This document shows, one piece after another, positions 8,288 through 22,710 of a stretch of 35,069 bases of DNA. The stretch's first letter is position 1. Each line of letters begins with the position of its first letter. The stretch spans positions 1-35,069 of the forward strand of contig JAFGPG010000068.1 of assembly GCA_016926075.1 (NCBI GenBank). Reading direction: 5' to 3'. This DNA comes from Methanomassiliicoccales archaeon. GTDB lineage: Archaea > Thermoplasmatota > Thermoplasmata > Methanomassiliicoccales > UBA472. Both the position numbers and the translations under genes were made by a program. The notes under the pieces are model-generated. The model did no database searches. It was given only the letters and a program-made list of their open reading frames with translations, and had not been told where the DNA came from.

Positions 8288-8907
8288 ATTCCAAGAGGCA
8301 TAAGGTCGACTTCATCATGGACCCCATGGCCAGGGCCATGCGCAGGGTGCACCCGGACATCATCTCCTTCACCGCCCTGGGCCTGGCGGCCCTGGCCGGC
8401 GTCATGCTGTACCTCTCCTACGACCATTGGCAGTGGCTGTTGCCGCTGTCGGCCATCACTGTGCTGGTGAGCGGCCTCTTCGATGGATTGGACGGCAAGG
8501 TGGCCCGACTGGCAGGGAAGGCGGACCGGCGAGGGGACTTCCTGGACCACGTGCTGGACCGCTACGCGGACGTCCTGATGATAGGAGGGGTGGCGGTCAG
8601 CGCCTGGTGCTCCCCCTACCTGGGCATGATAGCCATCATCGGGGTTCTGCTCACCAGCTACATGGGCACCCAGGCCCAGGCCGTGGGGGCCAAGCGCATG
8701 TACGCCGGACTTCTGGGAAGGGCGGACCGCATCGTGCTCTCCTTCCTCGCCCCCCTGGTGCAGATGGTCATGATATGGCTGGACCATCCCGAGCTGGACA
8801 TCCTGGGGTTCCAGGTCAATGCCTTCGAGATCATGCTCCTGTGGTTCGCGGTGGTGGGCAACCTGACCGCCATCCAGAGAGCGGCCTTCACATGGAGGTC
8901 GCTGTAG
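8278..8907 (+). CDS. CDP-alcohol phosphatidyltransferase (archaeal phospholipid headgroup synthase)
   Basis: FDGLDGKVARLAGKADRRGDFLDHVLDRYAD matches the DG..AR...G..D..D motif; multiple TM segments. Probable TTG start at 8278 overlapping the upstream gene. Confidence 0.88.
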   Translation: MVLDSKRHKVDFIMDPMARAMRRVHPDIISFTALGLAALAGVMLYLSYDHWQWLLPLSAITVLVSGLFDGLDGKVARLAGKADRRGDFLDHVLDRYADVLMIGGVAVSAWCSPYLGMIAIIGVLLTSYMGTQAQAVGAKRMYAGLLGRADRIVLSFLAPLVQMVMIWLDHPELDILGFQVNAFEIMLLWFAVVGNLTAIQRAAFTWRSL

Positions 8908-9955
8908 GTTTGACCTCCTCCTTCTTTCCATCCTTGCCCTTCTCCATGGAACGCGAACGGATGCGATAGTAGGTCAGGGGATGCGTCACCCTCCGCCCGT
9001 TGCACAGCTCGTCCGGTTCGAAGCACAGACCGTTGGTGCGCATGGTGGCGCACTCCGGAGGGGTGTAGCGCTTGCCCAGACCGTCCCCGGTGATATGGCG
9101 CACCTGATAGGCGGTCTTGGAATGGTCGAAGTCCGGCGAGGAGGAGAAGAGATTGATGATGTCCTCCACAGGCATGCCGATAAAGCTCAGGAAGCTGGTC
9201 AGGGCGAACCGCCCGGCATGGGGCATGTTCTGTCCCGATTGCGCCATGGCCACCAGCCTCCTCATGCAGGGGGGGAACTTCAGTATGCTGACCTCCCCGA
9301 ACCCCTCCCCCCGGTACCTCTCCTTGTGCTCCTCCAGGGCGGCCACTATGTCCCTCCGGTCGTCCTCGGTGGCCTCCAGTATCTCGTCGTTGACCGGCAG
9401 GGGAAGCTCGTCCTCGATCCTCTCGTCGAGCGCCTGTTCCAGGACCCTCACGAAACGCCCCTTCTCCAGGTAGACGTACCCGCTCCTGAGGTCCTGATTG
9501 ACCAGCTTCCACTCCGGCCCCCTCAGCCCGGAGGTATAGCCAAGGAAGTCGGCGAAGTGCATACGCAGCCCCTCATCGTCCCGGACGGCCTCCACCTCCA
9601 GCTCCTTGGCCAACAGTACCGCCGTGCCCATGTCCTCCTTGCGCAGACGGTCGTTGAAGGCCTTGGCCTCGGCCAGGGCGTAACGGCGGACCAGCACCTC
9701 GTCGCCGATGCAGGAGACCAGGATGCGGGCGTAAGGATAGCTCAGTATCTCCTGCACCGCCTCCTCCTCGCTTCCCACAGGATTGTTGGGGACGGTCAGC
9801 TCCCTCAAGGCCGACATCACCCGCTCCTTGCCCCTCCTCCGGGCCTCCGCGGTCGCGATGTCGCTCACCAGCTCATCGAGACCCAGTTGATGTTCCTTGA
9901 CGAACCGGGTGGCCTCCCTAAGAAACGGGTAACGGGCTAAGGCGCGGTATTCCAT
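8888..9955 (-). CDS. priL: DNA primase large subunit
   Basis: Translation with the PriL C-terminal Fe-S region: FPPCMRRLVAMAQSGQNMPHAGRFALTSFLSFIGM...YTPPECATMRTNGLCF. Start taken as MEYRALARYPFLREA at 9955. Confidence 0.93.
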   Translation of the reverse strand: MEYRALARYPFLREATRFVKEHQLGLDELVSDIATAEARRRGKERVMSALRELTVPNNPVGSEEEAVQEILSYPYARILVSCIGDEVLVRRYALAEAKAFNDRLRKEDMGTAVLLAKELEVEAVRDDEGLRMHFADFLGYTSGLRGPEWKLVNQDLRSGYVYLEKGRFVRVLEQALDERIEDELPLPVNDEILEATEDDRRDIVAALEEHKERYRGEGFGEVSILKFPPCMRRLVAMAQSGQNMPHAGRFALTSFLSFIGMPVEDIINLFSSSPDFDHSKTAYQVRHITGDGLGKRYTPPECATMRTNGLCFEPDELCNGRRVTHPLTYYRIRSRSMEKGKDGKKEEVKPTATSM

Positions 9956-9984
9956 GGCCGGCACCTGATACGCTTGGGCACTAA

Positions 9985-11604
9985 TTAGGGTTGGGACGGC
10001 CCGAAGCTCAGGAAGGGAAGGATGCGTTCGGCCACCGCCGGGTCGTCCAACGCCCCGCGCAGTCCCGCCTCCCCCGATAGTGGCCTGGCCCTGAAGATGC
10101 GCACCGCTCGTTTGCGCCCCACCCCCGGCAACGCCTCCAATGCGGACAGGGAACAATGGTTCGGGTCCAGGGGGAATCGGACCCCGCTCACGCTACGGTA
10201 CCCATGGCTCACAATGGCCACGTCCAGGAACGTTCCAAGCTCCACGGGGTGCTCTATGCCTACCAGCAACGGGTAGCTGCCGATCTGCCGCCCGAAGACG
10301 ACCTTACCCTCCCGCAGCTCGGTGTACACCCCGCGCAGCAAGGTGCCCACCGGCACCAATCGCTCCAGCATGGGGCGGTCGATCTCCCTCCTCACCCTCT
10401 CCTTGAACCTCAGGAACTCGGAGTGCCTCACGGTGGGCGGGAAGTCCCGGCGCAGCGGCAGGACCTGCCGCACGTTGATGCGCCGCAGCATGAGCCCCTC
10501 TTCCAGCACGCCCCTCAGGAAATCGAGGTCGAGGTCCATGGTCTCCGGCCTCTCCCCCAGAAGCCCCATCAGCAGGTTGATCCCCGGCAGCAGGGCGGGC
10601 ATCCCGTTGCTCCCTCTCTCCCCTCCCAGACGATTGATGGCCCGCACCGACCACAGCACCTGCTCAGGAGTGGCGTTGAGGTTGTTGGCACTGATCACCT
10701 GGGGATCGGCGGTCTCCATGCCCAGGGCCAGCACGTTGCCGGGGGTGCAATACCTGACCAAGGCGCGCAGTATGTCCTCGGTCTCCCGTGGATGCCGGGC
10801 CATGACCGCCGGGTTGGCGTTGTCCACGTGCAACACCTCAGGCCTCAGGGAGGACATGCCGGAGAGGAGCCTTTCCAGGGACGCCGGGTCCGGCCTCGGG
10901 CAGTCGGAGCCGTCCAGATGGGCCCAGTAGGAGATGATGCAGGTCTGCGAACCCAAGCGGAAGTTGACCACCCCCAGCTCCCGCAGCCTCCTGGCCTCGG
11001 CCACGATGGCCTCCGGCTCCCTGAAGACAGGACGGCCCTTGAGGGGCTCCACGCAGAAGGAGCACCCACCGCTGGCGTAGCGCACGCATCCGCGATAGGT
11101 CTCCAGCTCGGCGATGAGCGGCTGGGGGTGGTCCGGATGACTCCGTACGCACTCGGCCCCCAGAAGAAGCCAGCGCTCCCACTCCTCCGGTCCTCGCCAA
11201 CGCTCCTCGGCCCGCCCTCTCTCCAGCAGGTCGAAGGTGGCCGCGGCCGCGTCCTGGTAATGGACGTGATGGAAGATCGGCCTCAGGACCGGGTCCAGGG
11301 CCGCCGGCCCTCCCAGAAGAGTCTCCCCTCGGAATTCCTCGACCATCCGTCGCAGCTCGCGGCGGGAGGCCGGCATGCCCCGCAGGTAGCGTCCCGGCAC
11401 GGACATGCCCGAGAGGACCACCATGAGGTCCGCCGGGGAAAGGGTCTGACCGGAACGCCATTGGTCCACGGTGAGATAGGTGGGAACGCTTCCAGCGTCC
11501 AGGCATGCGCCGTACACCGCCCGGACCAGGGGGTGTATGTAAGGGGGGACGCCCAGTGAACCGGGCTCGTCGATGTAACCGTCGAGGACCAGCACCTCGT
11601 TCAT
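9985..11604 (-). CDS. Radical SAM protein with C-terminal helix-hairpin-helix region
   Basis: ETYRGCVRYASGGCSFCVEP (CX7CX2C), VVNFRLGSQTCIISYW, GMETADPQVISANNLN; C-terminal SLSALEALPGVGRKRAVRIFRARP HhH-like motif. Confidence 0.85.
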   Translation of the reverse strand: MNEVLVLDGYIDEPGSLGVPPYIHPLVRAVYGACLDAGSVPTYLTVDQWRSGQTLSPADLMVVLSGMSVPGRYLRGMPASRRELRRMVEEFRGETLLGGPAALDPVLRPIFHHVHYQDAAAATFDLLERGRAEERWRGPEEWERWLLLGAECVRSHPDHPQPLIAELETYRGCVRYASGGCSFCVEPLKGRPVFREPEAIVAEARRLRELGVVNFRLGSQTCIISYWAHLDGSDCPRPDPASLERLLSGMSSLRPEVLHVDNANPAVMARHPRETEDILRALVRYCTPGNVLALGMETADPQVISANNLNATPEQVLWSVRAINRLGGERGSNGMPALLPGINLLMGLLGERPETMDLDLDFLRGVLEEGLMLRRINVRQVLPLRRDFPPTVRHSEFLRFKERVRREIDRPMLERLVPVGTLLRGVYTELREGKVVFGRQIGSYPLLVGIEHPVELGTFLDVAIVSHGYRSVSGVRFPLDPNHCSLSALEALPGVGRKRAVRIFRARPLSGEAGLRGALDDPAVAERILPFLSFGPSQP

Positions 11605-11660
11605 GCGCCCACCCTCATGAGAAAAACCGATATGGCCCGTTGGGGCCCGTTCAAGTGATT

Positions 11661-11936
11661 TCAGAGCAGGGTGACCTGCTCGGTCTCCACGTTCTGGATG
11701 CCGGGGATGGCCCTCAGGGACTCCTCGAGCCGGTCGACGAGACCGGAGGCGTCGTCCATGACGAAGACCGCCTCCAGCTTCATCAGGCCGAAGGCCATGG
11801 GCAGCACCTCTGTCTTGGCTACCCTGATCTGTGCCGGGACGATGCTTGCAAGCTCCTTGACCAGGGACTCGAAGTCGAAATCGGTGCCCTCAGGCATCAA
11901 CGTATAGGTGGCGGCCACGGTGCCCAAGCCCTTCAC
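11661..11936 (-). CDS. ef1b: Translation elongation factor aEF-1beta
   Basis: VKGLGTVAATYTLMPEGTDFDFESLVKELASIVPAQIRVAKTEVLPMAFGLMKLEAVFVMDDASGLVDRLEESLRAIPGIQNVETEQVTLL; GTG start at 11936. Confidence 0.92.
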   Translation of the reverse strand: MKGLGTVAATYTLMPEGTDFDFESLVKELASIVPAQIRVAKTEVLPMAFGLMKLEAVFVMDDASGLVDRLEESLRAIPGIQNVETEQVTLL

Positions 11937-11937
11937 C

Positions 11938-12105
11938 TCACGGACCGACGAAACCGCATTTCTTGCATTCGTACTTGACGCTCTGGTCGCGGCACTTGGC
12001 GCAGCGACCGATCTCCTCGGTCCCGCAGATGGGGCACTTGAAGAAGGTGATGCCACTGCCCACCAGCCGGATCCCGCATGAGTTGCAGATCTTTTCATTC
12101 TCCAT
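11938..12105 (-). CDS. Small zinc-ribbon protein (four CxxC motifs)
   Basis: Absent from the supplied ORF track. MENEKICNSCGIRLVGSGITFFKCPICGTEEIGRCAKCRDQSVKYECKKCGFVGP*, directly upstream of aEF-1beta (overlapping it in the track's extended frame only). Confidence 0.9.
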   Translation of the reverse strand: MENEKICNSCGIRLVGSGITFFKCPICGTEEIGRCAKCRDQSVKYECKKCGFVGP

Positions 12106-12458
12106 AGGTCATCGCCTGCTGCGAGATTATGGTCCCCCTATTTATACGTGTTTGGGGCCCGGCCTTACAGGATCATCCCTCTGGCCCCCTTCCCCGTTAT
12201 TATAATATGATAATAGAGGACCACATGGATGAGAGCGAGGGCTGTCATACACACTTGGCACACGGTCCCTACACAGGTTCTTATAGGTTGCCATCGATAG
12301 GCCGATGTAAGGAGGAACACAGGTCATCCCCAGGCACCACGGCATGCCAAGGGCCCCTTGGTTCCAGGGTGGATGGGAAATCTTAAATATGACAAGGATT
12401 TACTCTCCCGTTCACACGCCGGCACTTACTTACCAATGGGCCCGTAGCTCAGCTAGGT

Positions 12459-12487
12459 AGGACCTTCGGCGACGGAGGTCCCTGGAG
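12459..12487 (+). other. tRNA intron 1 in D-loop (29 nt, between nominal positions 20 and 21)
   Basis: Inner hairpin GGACCUUCG-GCGA-CGGAGGUCC (9 bp including one G-U, GNRA tetraloop); 3-nt bulges GUA and AGA flank a 4-bp CUAG/CUGG helix. Confidence 0.85.
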
Positions 12488-12526
12488 AGAGCATCTGGCT
12501 TTTAACCAGGTGGTCCGGGGTTCGAA

Positions 12527-12556
12527 AGATACGCGGTCCTTCCGTGTATGCGGAAA
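12527..12556 (+). other. tRNA intron 2 in T-loop (30 nt, between nominal positions 59 and 60)
   Basis: Inner hairpin AUACGCGG-UCCUU-CCGUGUAU; bulges AAA and AAU flank a 4-bp UUCG/CGGA helix; splicing restores T-loop UUCGAAU. Confidence 0.85.
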
Positions 12557-12682
12557 TCCCCGCGGGCCCGCTTGGGTAGGTGAAAAATATATGCAGACCG
12601 AAGTATCCAAACCCCATCCCCGATGCATTTTAATAAGGAAGACACTTAGTGGAGGAACAGCCCGGTTTCTGCATGGTATGAG

Positions 12683-12958
12683 GTGATTCATTTGGAGGAG
12701 TCCGTACCATTCAATGTATTGAAGCACAAGATGGTGCCTGTCCATGAGCTCTTGAGCGAGGAGGAGGTGGACGAGGTCCTCAAGCGTCTGAAGGTGACGC
12801 GGGACCAGCTTCCCAAGATCAAGGAGGGCGACGCCGCCATCAAGACCCTTGAAAAGGCCATGAGCAGCTCCATACCGGAGAAGAGCATCATCAGGATAAT
12901 CAGGGACAGCCAGACCGCCGAGGAAGCGGTCGTCTATCGTCTCGTCATAAGAGGGTGA
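12683..12958 (+). CDS. rpoH: DNA-directed RNA polymerase subunit H
   Basis: [47 protein letters not shown]...[24 protein letters not shown]; adjacent to rpoB. Exact start (ATG 12683 or an internal TTG) uncertain. Confidence 0.93.
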   Translation: MIHLEESVPFNVLKHKMVPVHELLSEEEVDEVLKRLKVTRDQLPKIKEGDAAIKTLEKAMSSSIPEKSIIRIIRDSQTAEEAVVYRLVIRG

Positions 12959-15900
12959 ATCTATTGAGGGACCTTGTCGAACTTTATTTCAAGGAAAGCA
13001 GCATCGTCAACCATCACATCGCCAGCTTCAACGATTTCCTGGCATCGCAGGGCAACCCCAACTCCCGCATGCAGAAGATCGTGGACAACGTGCGGGTGAC
13101 CGCAGAGGACCCTGAGCGGGGAATGATCACCCTGGACCAGGACAAGACCGGCGGCAGCATCATACAGATACGAGTGGGACGGCGCCGGGACGAGAAGACC
13201 GGCCAGGTGGACCCCCACCTCACGCCGACCCTGTTCATCGAGAGGCCCATGGTCCGGGAGGCCAACGGCTACAAGCACGAGATCACCCCCATGGAGGCGC
13301 GCCTGAGGAACCTGAACTATCTGGCGCCCATCAACCTCAAGTTCACCATCATCGAGGACGGCATCGAGAAGGAGACGGAGAACGTGCACATCGGCGACCT
13401 GCCCATCATGGTCAAGTCCAACAAGTGCAACATCTTCCGGGAGAACCTGGAGCGGGACTACGAGCTCAGCGAGGAGCAGTACAACGCCGAGCTGATGAAC
13501 AACAACGAGGACCCCATGGACGCCGGCGGCTATTTCATCATCGGCGGCACCGAGCGCGTGCTGATCACCCTGGAGGACCTGGCTCCCAACCGGGTCATGG
13601 TGGAGCTCAGCGAACGCTACGGCACGGCCATGGAGGTGGCCAAAGTCTTCTCACAGAAGGAAGGCCACCGCGCGCTGACCCTGGTGGAGAAGAAGCGCGA
13701 CGGCATGCTCATGGTCACCGTCCCCGCCGCCTCCGGGCAGATACCCCTGGTGGTGCTCATGAAGGCCCTGGGCATGGAGAACGACGAGGAGATCTATGAG
13801 GCCATCGTGTCCTCCCCGGACATGGCCAACATCGTGTACGCCAACCTTGAGGAGATCCAGGACCCCAAATCGTACGGGCCCACCGGTATCTTCACCACCG
13901 TGCACGCCCTGACCTACCTGGAGAAGAAGTTCGCCACCGGTCAGGCCAAGGAGTACCGGGAGAAGAAGGTGGAGTCCATCATCGACCGCTCCCTGCTCCC
14001 GCACCTGGGAGACACCAAGGAGGACCGGCTCAAGAAGGCCATCTTCCTGGGTAGGATCGCCAGGTCCGTGCTCGAGCTGTCCCTGGGCAAGCGTAAGCAG
14101 GACGATAAGGACCATTACGCCAACAAGCGACTGAAGCTCTCCGGGGACCTCATGGAGGACCTGTTCCGGGTGGCCTTCCTGAAACTGATGAAGGACCTCA
14201 AGTACCAGCTGGAGAAGTCCTATGCCCGGAAGAAGGACCTGCGCATCAGCAGCGCCATTCGCCCGGACCTCATGACCAATCAGATGCTGCACGCCCTGGC
14301 CACCGGCAATTGGGTGGGGGGGCGCGCCGGCGTCAGTCAACTTCTGGACCGCACCTCGAACATGAGCACCATCTCCCACCTGCGCCGGGTGACCTCGTCC
14401 CTGACCCGCAGCCAGCCGCACTTCGAGGCCCGCGACCTGCATCCCACGCAATGGGGCCGTCTCTGCCCCAACGAGACCCCCGAGGGTCAGAACTGCGGGC
14501 TGGTCAAGAACGCCGCCCTGATCATCAACGTCTCCGAGGGTTTCCGTGAGGAGGACGTCACCTTCCTGCTCAAGGACCTGGGGATAAAGGAGGTGCGGGG
14601 CCAGCAGATGTCCGGCACCCGGGTCTACGTGAACGGGGACCTGAAAGGGGTGCACGAGGATTCCACCTTCCTGGTCAACGAGATGCGCAACCGCCGCCGC
14701 ACCGGTCTGCTCTCCGACGAGATCAACATACGCTACGACGAGGAGATGGACGAGGTCATCATCAACTGTGACGAGGGTCGATTGAGAAGGGCATTGCTGG
14801 TGCTCAAGGACGGCCGTCCGATGATCACCCGCCGGCACCTGGAGGACATACGTGCCGGCAAGCTGCGCTGGTCGGACCTGGTGCGCGAAGGGGTGCTGGA
14901 ATGGATAGACGCCGAGGAGGAGGAGGACACCTTCATAGCCGTGGAGCCCTACAGGCCGCCCCTCAAGTGCAGCAACTGCGAGCGGGACGTCTCCCCCATG
15001 GACCTGGACTGGATGAACCCGGGGACCGCCGACAGGCAGGCCGAGTTGCAGTGCCGGCACTGCCAGGGAACGGTTCGTGCCGACTACCTCTTCGACGGCT
15101 CGCACACCCATATGGAGGTGGACCCCATGGTCATACTGGGGGTGTGCGCGGGCATGGTCCCCTATCCCGAGCACAACTCGTCACCGCGCGTGACCATGGG
15201 CGCCGGCATGGCCAAACAGTCACTGGGCCTAGCGGCCAGCAACTACCGCCGCAGGCCGGACACCCGCGGCCACATACTGCACTATCCGCAGAAGCCCATG
15301 GTGCAGACCAAGTTCATGGACTTCGTGGCCTTCAACAAGCGCCCGGCCGGGCAGAACTTCGTGGTGGCCGTGCTCTCCTACCATGGCTACAACATGGAGG
15401 ACGCGCTCATACTCAACAAGAGCAGCGTGGAGCGCGGCCTGGGCCGCTCCACCTTCATGAGGACCTACCGCACCGAGGAGCGCCGCTACCCTGGAGGGCA
15501 GGAGGACCACTTCGAGATCCCCTCTCCCGACGTGCGCGGGGCCAGGACCGACATGGCCTACACCAACCTGGGCGAGGACGGCCTCATCTCCCCCGAGACC
15601 CCGGTCTGCGGCGGGGACGTGCTGGTGGGCAAGACCTCCCCCCCTCGCTTCGTGGAGGAGGAGGACGCCAGCTTCCTGACCGTTCAGAAGAGGCGGGAGA
15701 CGTCCATCACCTGCCGCTCCGGGGAGACGGGGTGGGTGGACAGCGTCATGCTGACCGAGTCGGAGAACGGCTCCCGCCTGGTCAAGGTCAAGGTGCGCGA
15801 CGAGAGGATCCCGGAGCTGGGCGACAAGTTCGCCTCCCGACATGGCCAGAAGGGAGTGGTGGGCCTGCTGGTCCAATCCTGCGACATGCCCTTCACCGCC

Positions 15901-16556
15901 GACGGGGTCATCCCGGACCTGGTCATCAACCCTCACGCCATCCCCTCCCGTATGACCGTAGCCCATGTCCTGGAGATGATCGGCGGGAAGGTCGGTTCCA
16001 TGGAAGGACGCCACGTGGACGGCACCGCCTTCAGCGGGGAGCGCGAGGACGCGCTCCGCCAATCGCTGGTCGAGGCCGGGTTCCAGAGGAGCGGACGGGA
16101 GGTCATGTACGATGGGCTCACAGGCCGCATGATCACCGCCGAGGTCTTCATCGGGGTCATCTACTACCAGAAGCTTCATCACATGGTCTCCGGAAAGATG
16201 CATGTCCGGAGCCGTGGACCGGTGCAGATACTCACTAGGCAGCCCACCGAGGGCCGTTCACGACAGGGCGGCCTGAGGTTCGGTGAGATGGAGAGGGACT
16301 GTCTCATCGGGCACGGGGCGGCCATGGTCATCAAGGACCGGCTGCTGGACGAGTCGGATGGAACCTATCAATGGGTGTGCGGCAACCCCAACTGCGGGCA
16401 CATCGCCATCCTGGACAAGAGGGGGTCATTGCACTGCCCGGTGTGCGGCAACAACAGCAACGTGCACCTGGTGCAGACCTCCTACGCCTTCAAGCTGCTG
16501 TTGGACGAACTGCTATCGCTAGGAGTGGCCATGCGCTTACAATTGGAGGATTTGAG

Positions 16557-16560
<4 letters not shown>
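12955..16560 (+). CDS. rpoB: DNA-directed RNA polymerase subunit B (unsplit B''/B')
   Basis: 1201-aa ORF with RpoB motifs including [39 protein letters not shown] and a C-terminal zinc ribbon CGNPNCGH...[11 protein letters not shown] start overlaps the rpoH stop. Confidence 0.97.
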
Positions 16561-21132
<4,572 letters not shown>

Positions 21133-21134
21133 CC

Positions 21135-21563
21135 ATGACATCCGACATCACATTCACCGAGGAGACCCTGCGCTACATCAGCCTTTTCGAGAAGGTGACC
21201 AAGGCCAGGGTCCGTGACTGCATGGAGACCGAGGAGAAGCTGGTCTACGTCGTCGACCCTGGCCAGGCCAACCGTGCGGTGGGCAAGGGCGGCGAGAACG
21301 TGATCAAGCTGAAGAACACTACAGGCAAGAACATACAGGTAGTGGAGTTCTCCGATGATGCCGAGACGTTCATCAAGAACGTCTTCTACAACTACGGCCC
21401 TGAGAAGGTGGAGATCGAGACCCGGGGCAACATCGTGCACGCCACGGTGACCGTGGACCCCGCGGTGAAGGGGCGGGCCATCGGCAAGAACGGCAAGAAC
21501 CTGAAGATCGCCCGCGACCTGGTCAACAGACACCACAACGTGCAGAGCATCTCGGTGGCCTGA
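21135..21563 (+). CDS. nusA: Archaeal NusA-like KH-domain transcription factor
   Basis: Two KH domains: VVDPGQANRAVGKGGENVIKL and AVKGRAIGKNGKNLKIARDLVNRHHNV; follows rpl30e. Confidence 0.95.
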   Translation: MTSDITFTEETLRYISLFEKVTKARVRDCMETEEKLVYVVDPGQANRAVGKGGENVIKLKNTTGKNIQVVEFSDDAETFIKNVFYNYGPEKVEIETRGNIVHATVTVDPAVKGRAIGKNGKNLKIARDLVNRHHNVQSISVA

Positions 21564-22628
21564 TCAGTTCAACGGCTCCCTCTCCACCTCCAGGCGGTCC
21601 GCCGTGGGGTACTCCTCCACCAGGAAGCAGGGGAAGGGCAGGGAAGGGGCCAGCTTTTCCAGGACCCAAGGGGCCACCTCCAACCTGCACCGTCCCTCGT
21701 CCAGCCACATGAGCCCCTCCGGGACGCCATGCACCTCACGCAACAGGCGCGCGGCCTCCCCCAGGTCCTCTGCCTCCGCCACCCCCAGCAATATCATGCC
21801 CTCGCCGGTCACCAGGTCCAGTGGCCGGGCCACTCTCTTCGCCCTCCTCTTCATCCTCTCCCTCAGCTGCACCCGGTCCTTGAAGCTGGAGGAGCAGAAG
21901 TGCAGGGGCACCTCATCCCCCATCTCCTCGACGAGCTCCCTGGCCAGCTCCTCGCTGCCGGCGATGGCGCTGGAAACGTCCGAACGCACCCTCAACCCCC
22001 GGGCCATCAGCGCCCGGTGATTGGTCTCGGAGACCTCCAGCTCGTTGAGGTTGACGAAGTCCAGCCCGTGGCGGGCGGCGTAGCGGCAGAGGGCCAGCAG
22101 CCCCTCCCTCTCCCCCGGTATGACCGGCACCTCGAGACCCACCGGCATCCCCAGGCCTTGCAAGGCCTCCGCCAACCCCAGCCGGTCCAGGTCCCCCCAG
22201 GTCCTGACGGGCGGATGTATGCGCAGCTCGTCCAGTCCGACCTCGCTCAGGCGCCGAAAGCTCTCCCGGTCCACGGTGGCGGTGTAGAGATGTATGTGAT
22301 GGGAGGGACCGAACCTCTCCTTCAGCAGGGCGATGTAGTGTAGCGTCCGTTCCAACACCAGCAGGGGGTCCCCCCCGGTGATGCCGGTGCCCTTGGCCCC
22401 GATGGCCAGGGCCTCGCCGATGACATCCTCGTCACATCTCACCAGCATCTCGTTGGCGTACACCACGTCCCTCCCCCGCTTCCCCTCCGACAGGGGACAA
22501 TAATAGCAGGACATGTGGCAAAGGCCGGTGACCAGCAGTACCATCTTGGCCCCCTTGCGGCAGAGGCGGCAGCCCCGCGGCAGGCGCTTGGTATAGAAGG
22601 ACGACGACCCCATGGGCACGACGCGCAT
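21564..22628 (-). CDS. Radical SAM protein
   Basis: CHMSCYYCPLSEGKRGRDVVYANEM (CX3CX2C), GTGITGGDPLLVLERTLHYI. Start may be 22628 or the upstream ATG at 22673. Confidence 0.87.
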   Translation of the reverse strand: MRVVPMGSSSFYTKRLPRGCRLCRKGAKMVLLVTGLCHMSCYYCPLSEGKRGRDVVYANEMLVRCDEDVIGEALAIGAKGTGITGGDPLLVLERTLHYIALLKERFGPSHHIHLYTATVDRESFRRLSEVGLDELRIHPPVRTWGDLDRLGLAEALQGLGMPVGLEVPVIPGEREGLLALCRYAARHGLDFVNLNELEVSETNHRALMARGLRVRSDVSSAIAGSEELARELVEEMGDEVPLHFCSSSFKDRVQLRERMKRRAKRVARPLDLVTGEGMILLGVAEAEDLGEAARLLREVHGVPEGLMWLDEGRCRLEVAPWVLEKLAPSLPFPCFLVEEYPTADRLEVEREPLN

Positions 22629-22710
22629 GGGGACCACACCGACCCGGGCGGACTTAACGCTTGTCCATGGCAAACCCTAAAATCGGAGAGGGGCATGGGG
22701 GAGGGAGAGC

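Larger units (their letters stand above)
12438..12570 (+). tRNA. tRNA-Lys (anticodon UUU, 12501-12503) with two introns
   Basis: Exons give GGGCCCG-UA-GCUC-AGCUAGGUA-GAGC-A-UCUGG-CUUUUAA-CCAGG-UGGUC-CGGGG-UUCGAAU-CCCCG-CGGGCCC-G (74 nt, full cloverleaf) after removal of 12459-12487 and 12527-12556. Confidence 0.92.

Noticed and set aside
10156-11559. 467-aa plus-strand ORF opposite the radical SAM gene
   Set aside because: His/Gln/Pro-rich antisense translation, no domain; the minus strand has a coherent radical SAM protein.
12511-12570. Interpreting the tRNA insertions as a degraded tRNA pseudogene
   Set aside because: All stems, conserved loop residues and the discriminator base are intact after removal of both inserts, and each insert has a coherent splice-site structure.
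13651-15174. 507-aa minus-strand ORF opposite rpoB
   Set aside because: Same antisense high-GC artefact over conserved RpoB.
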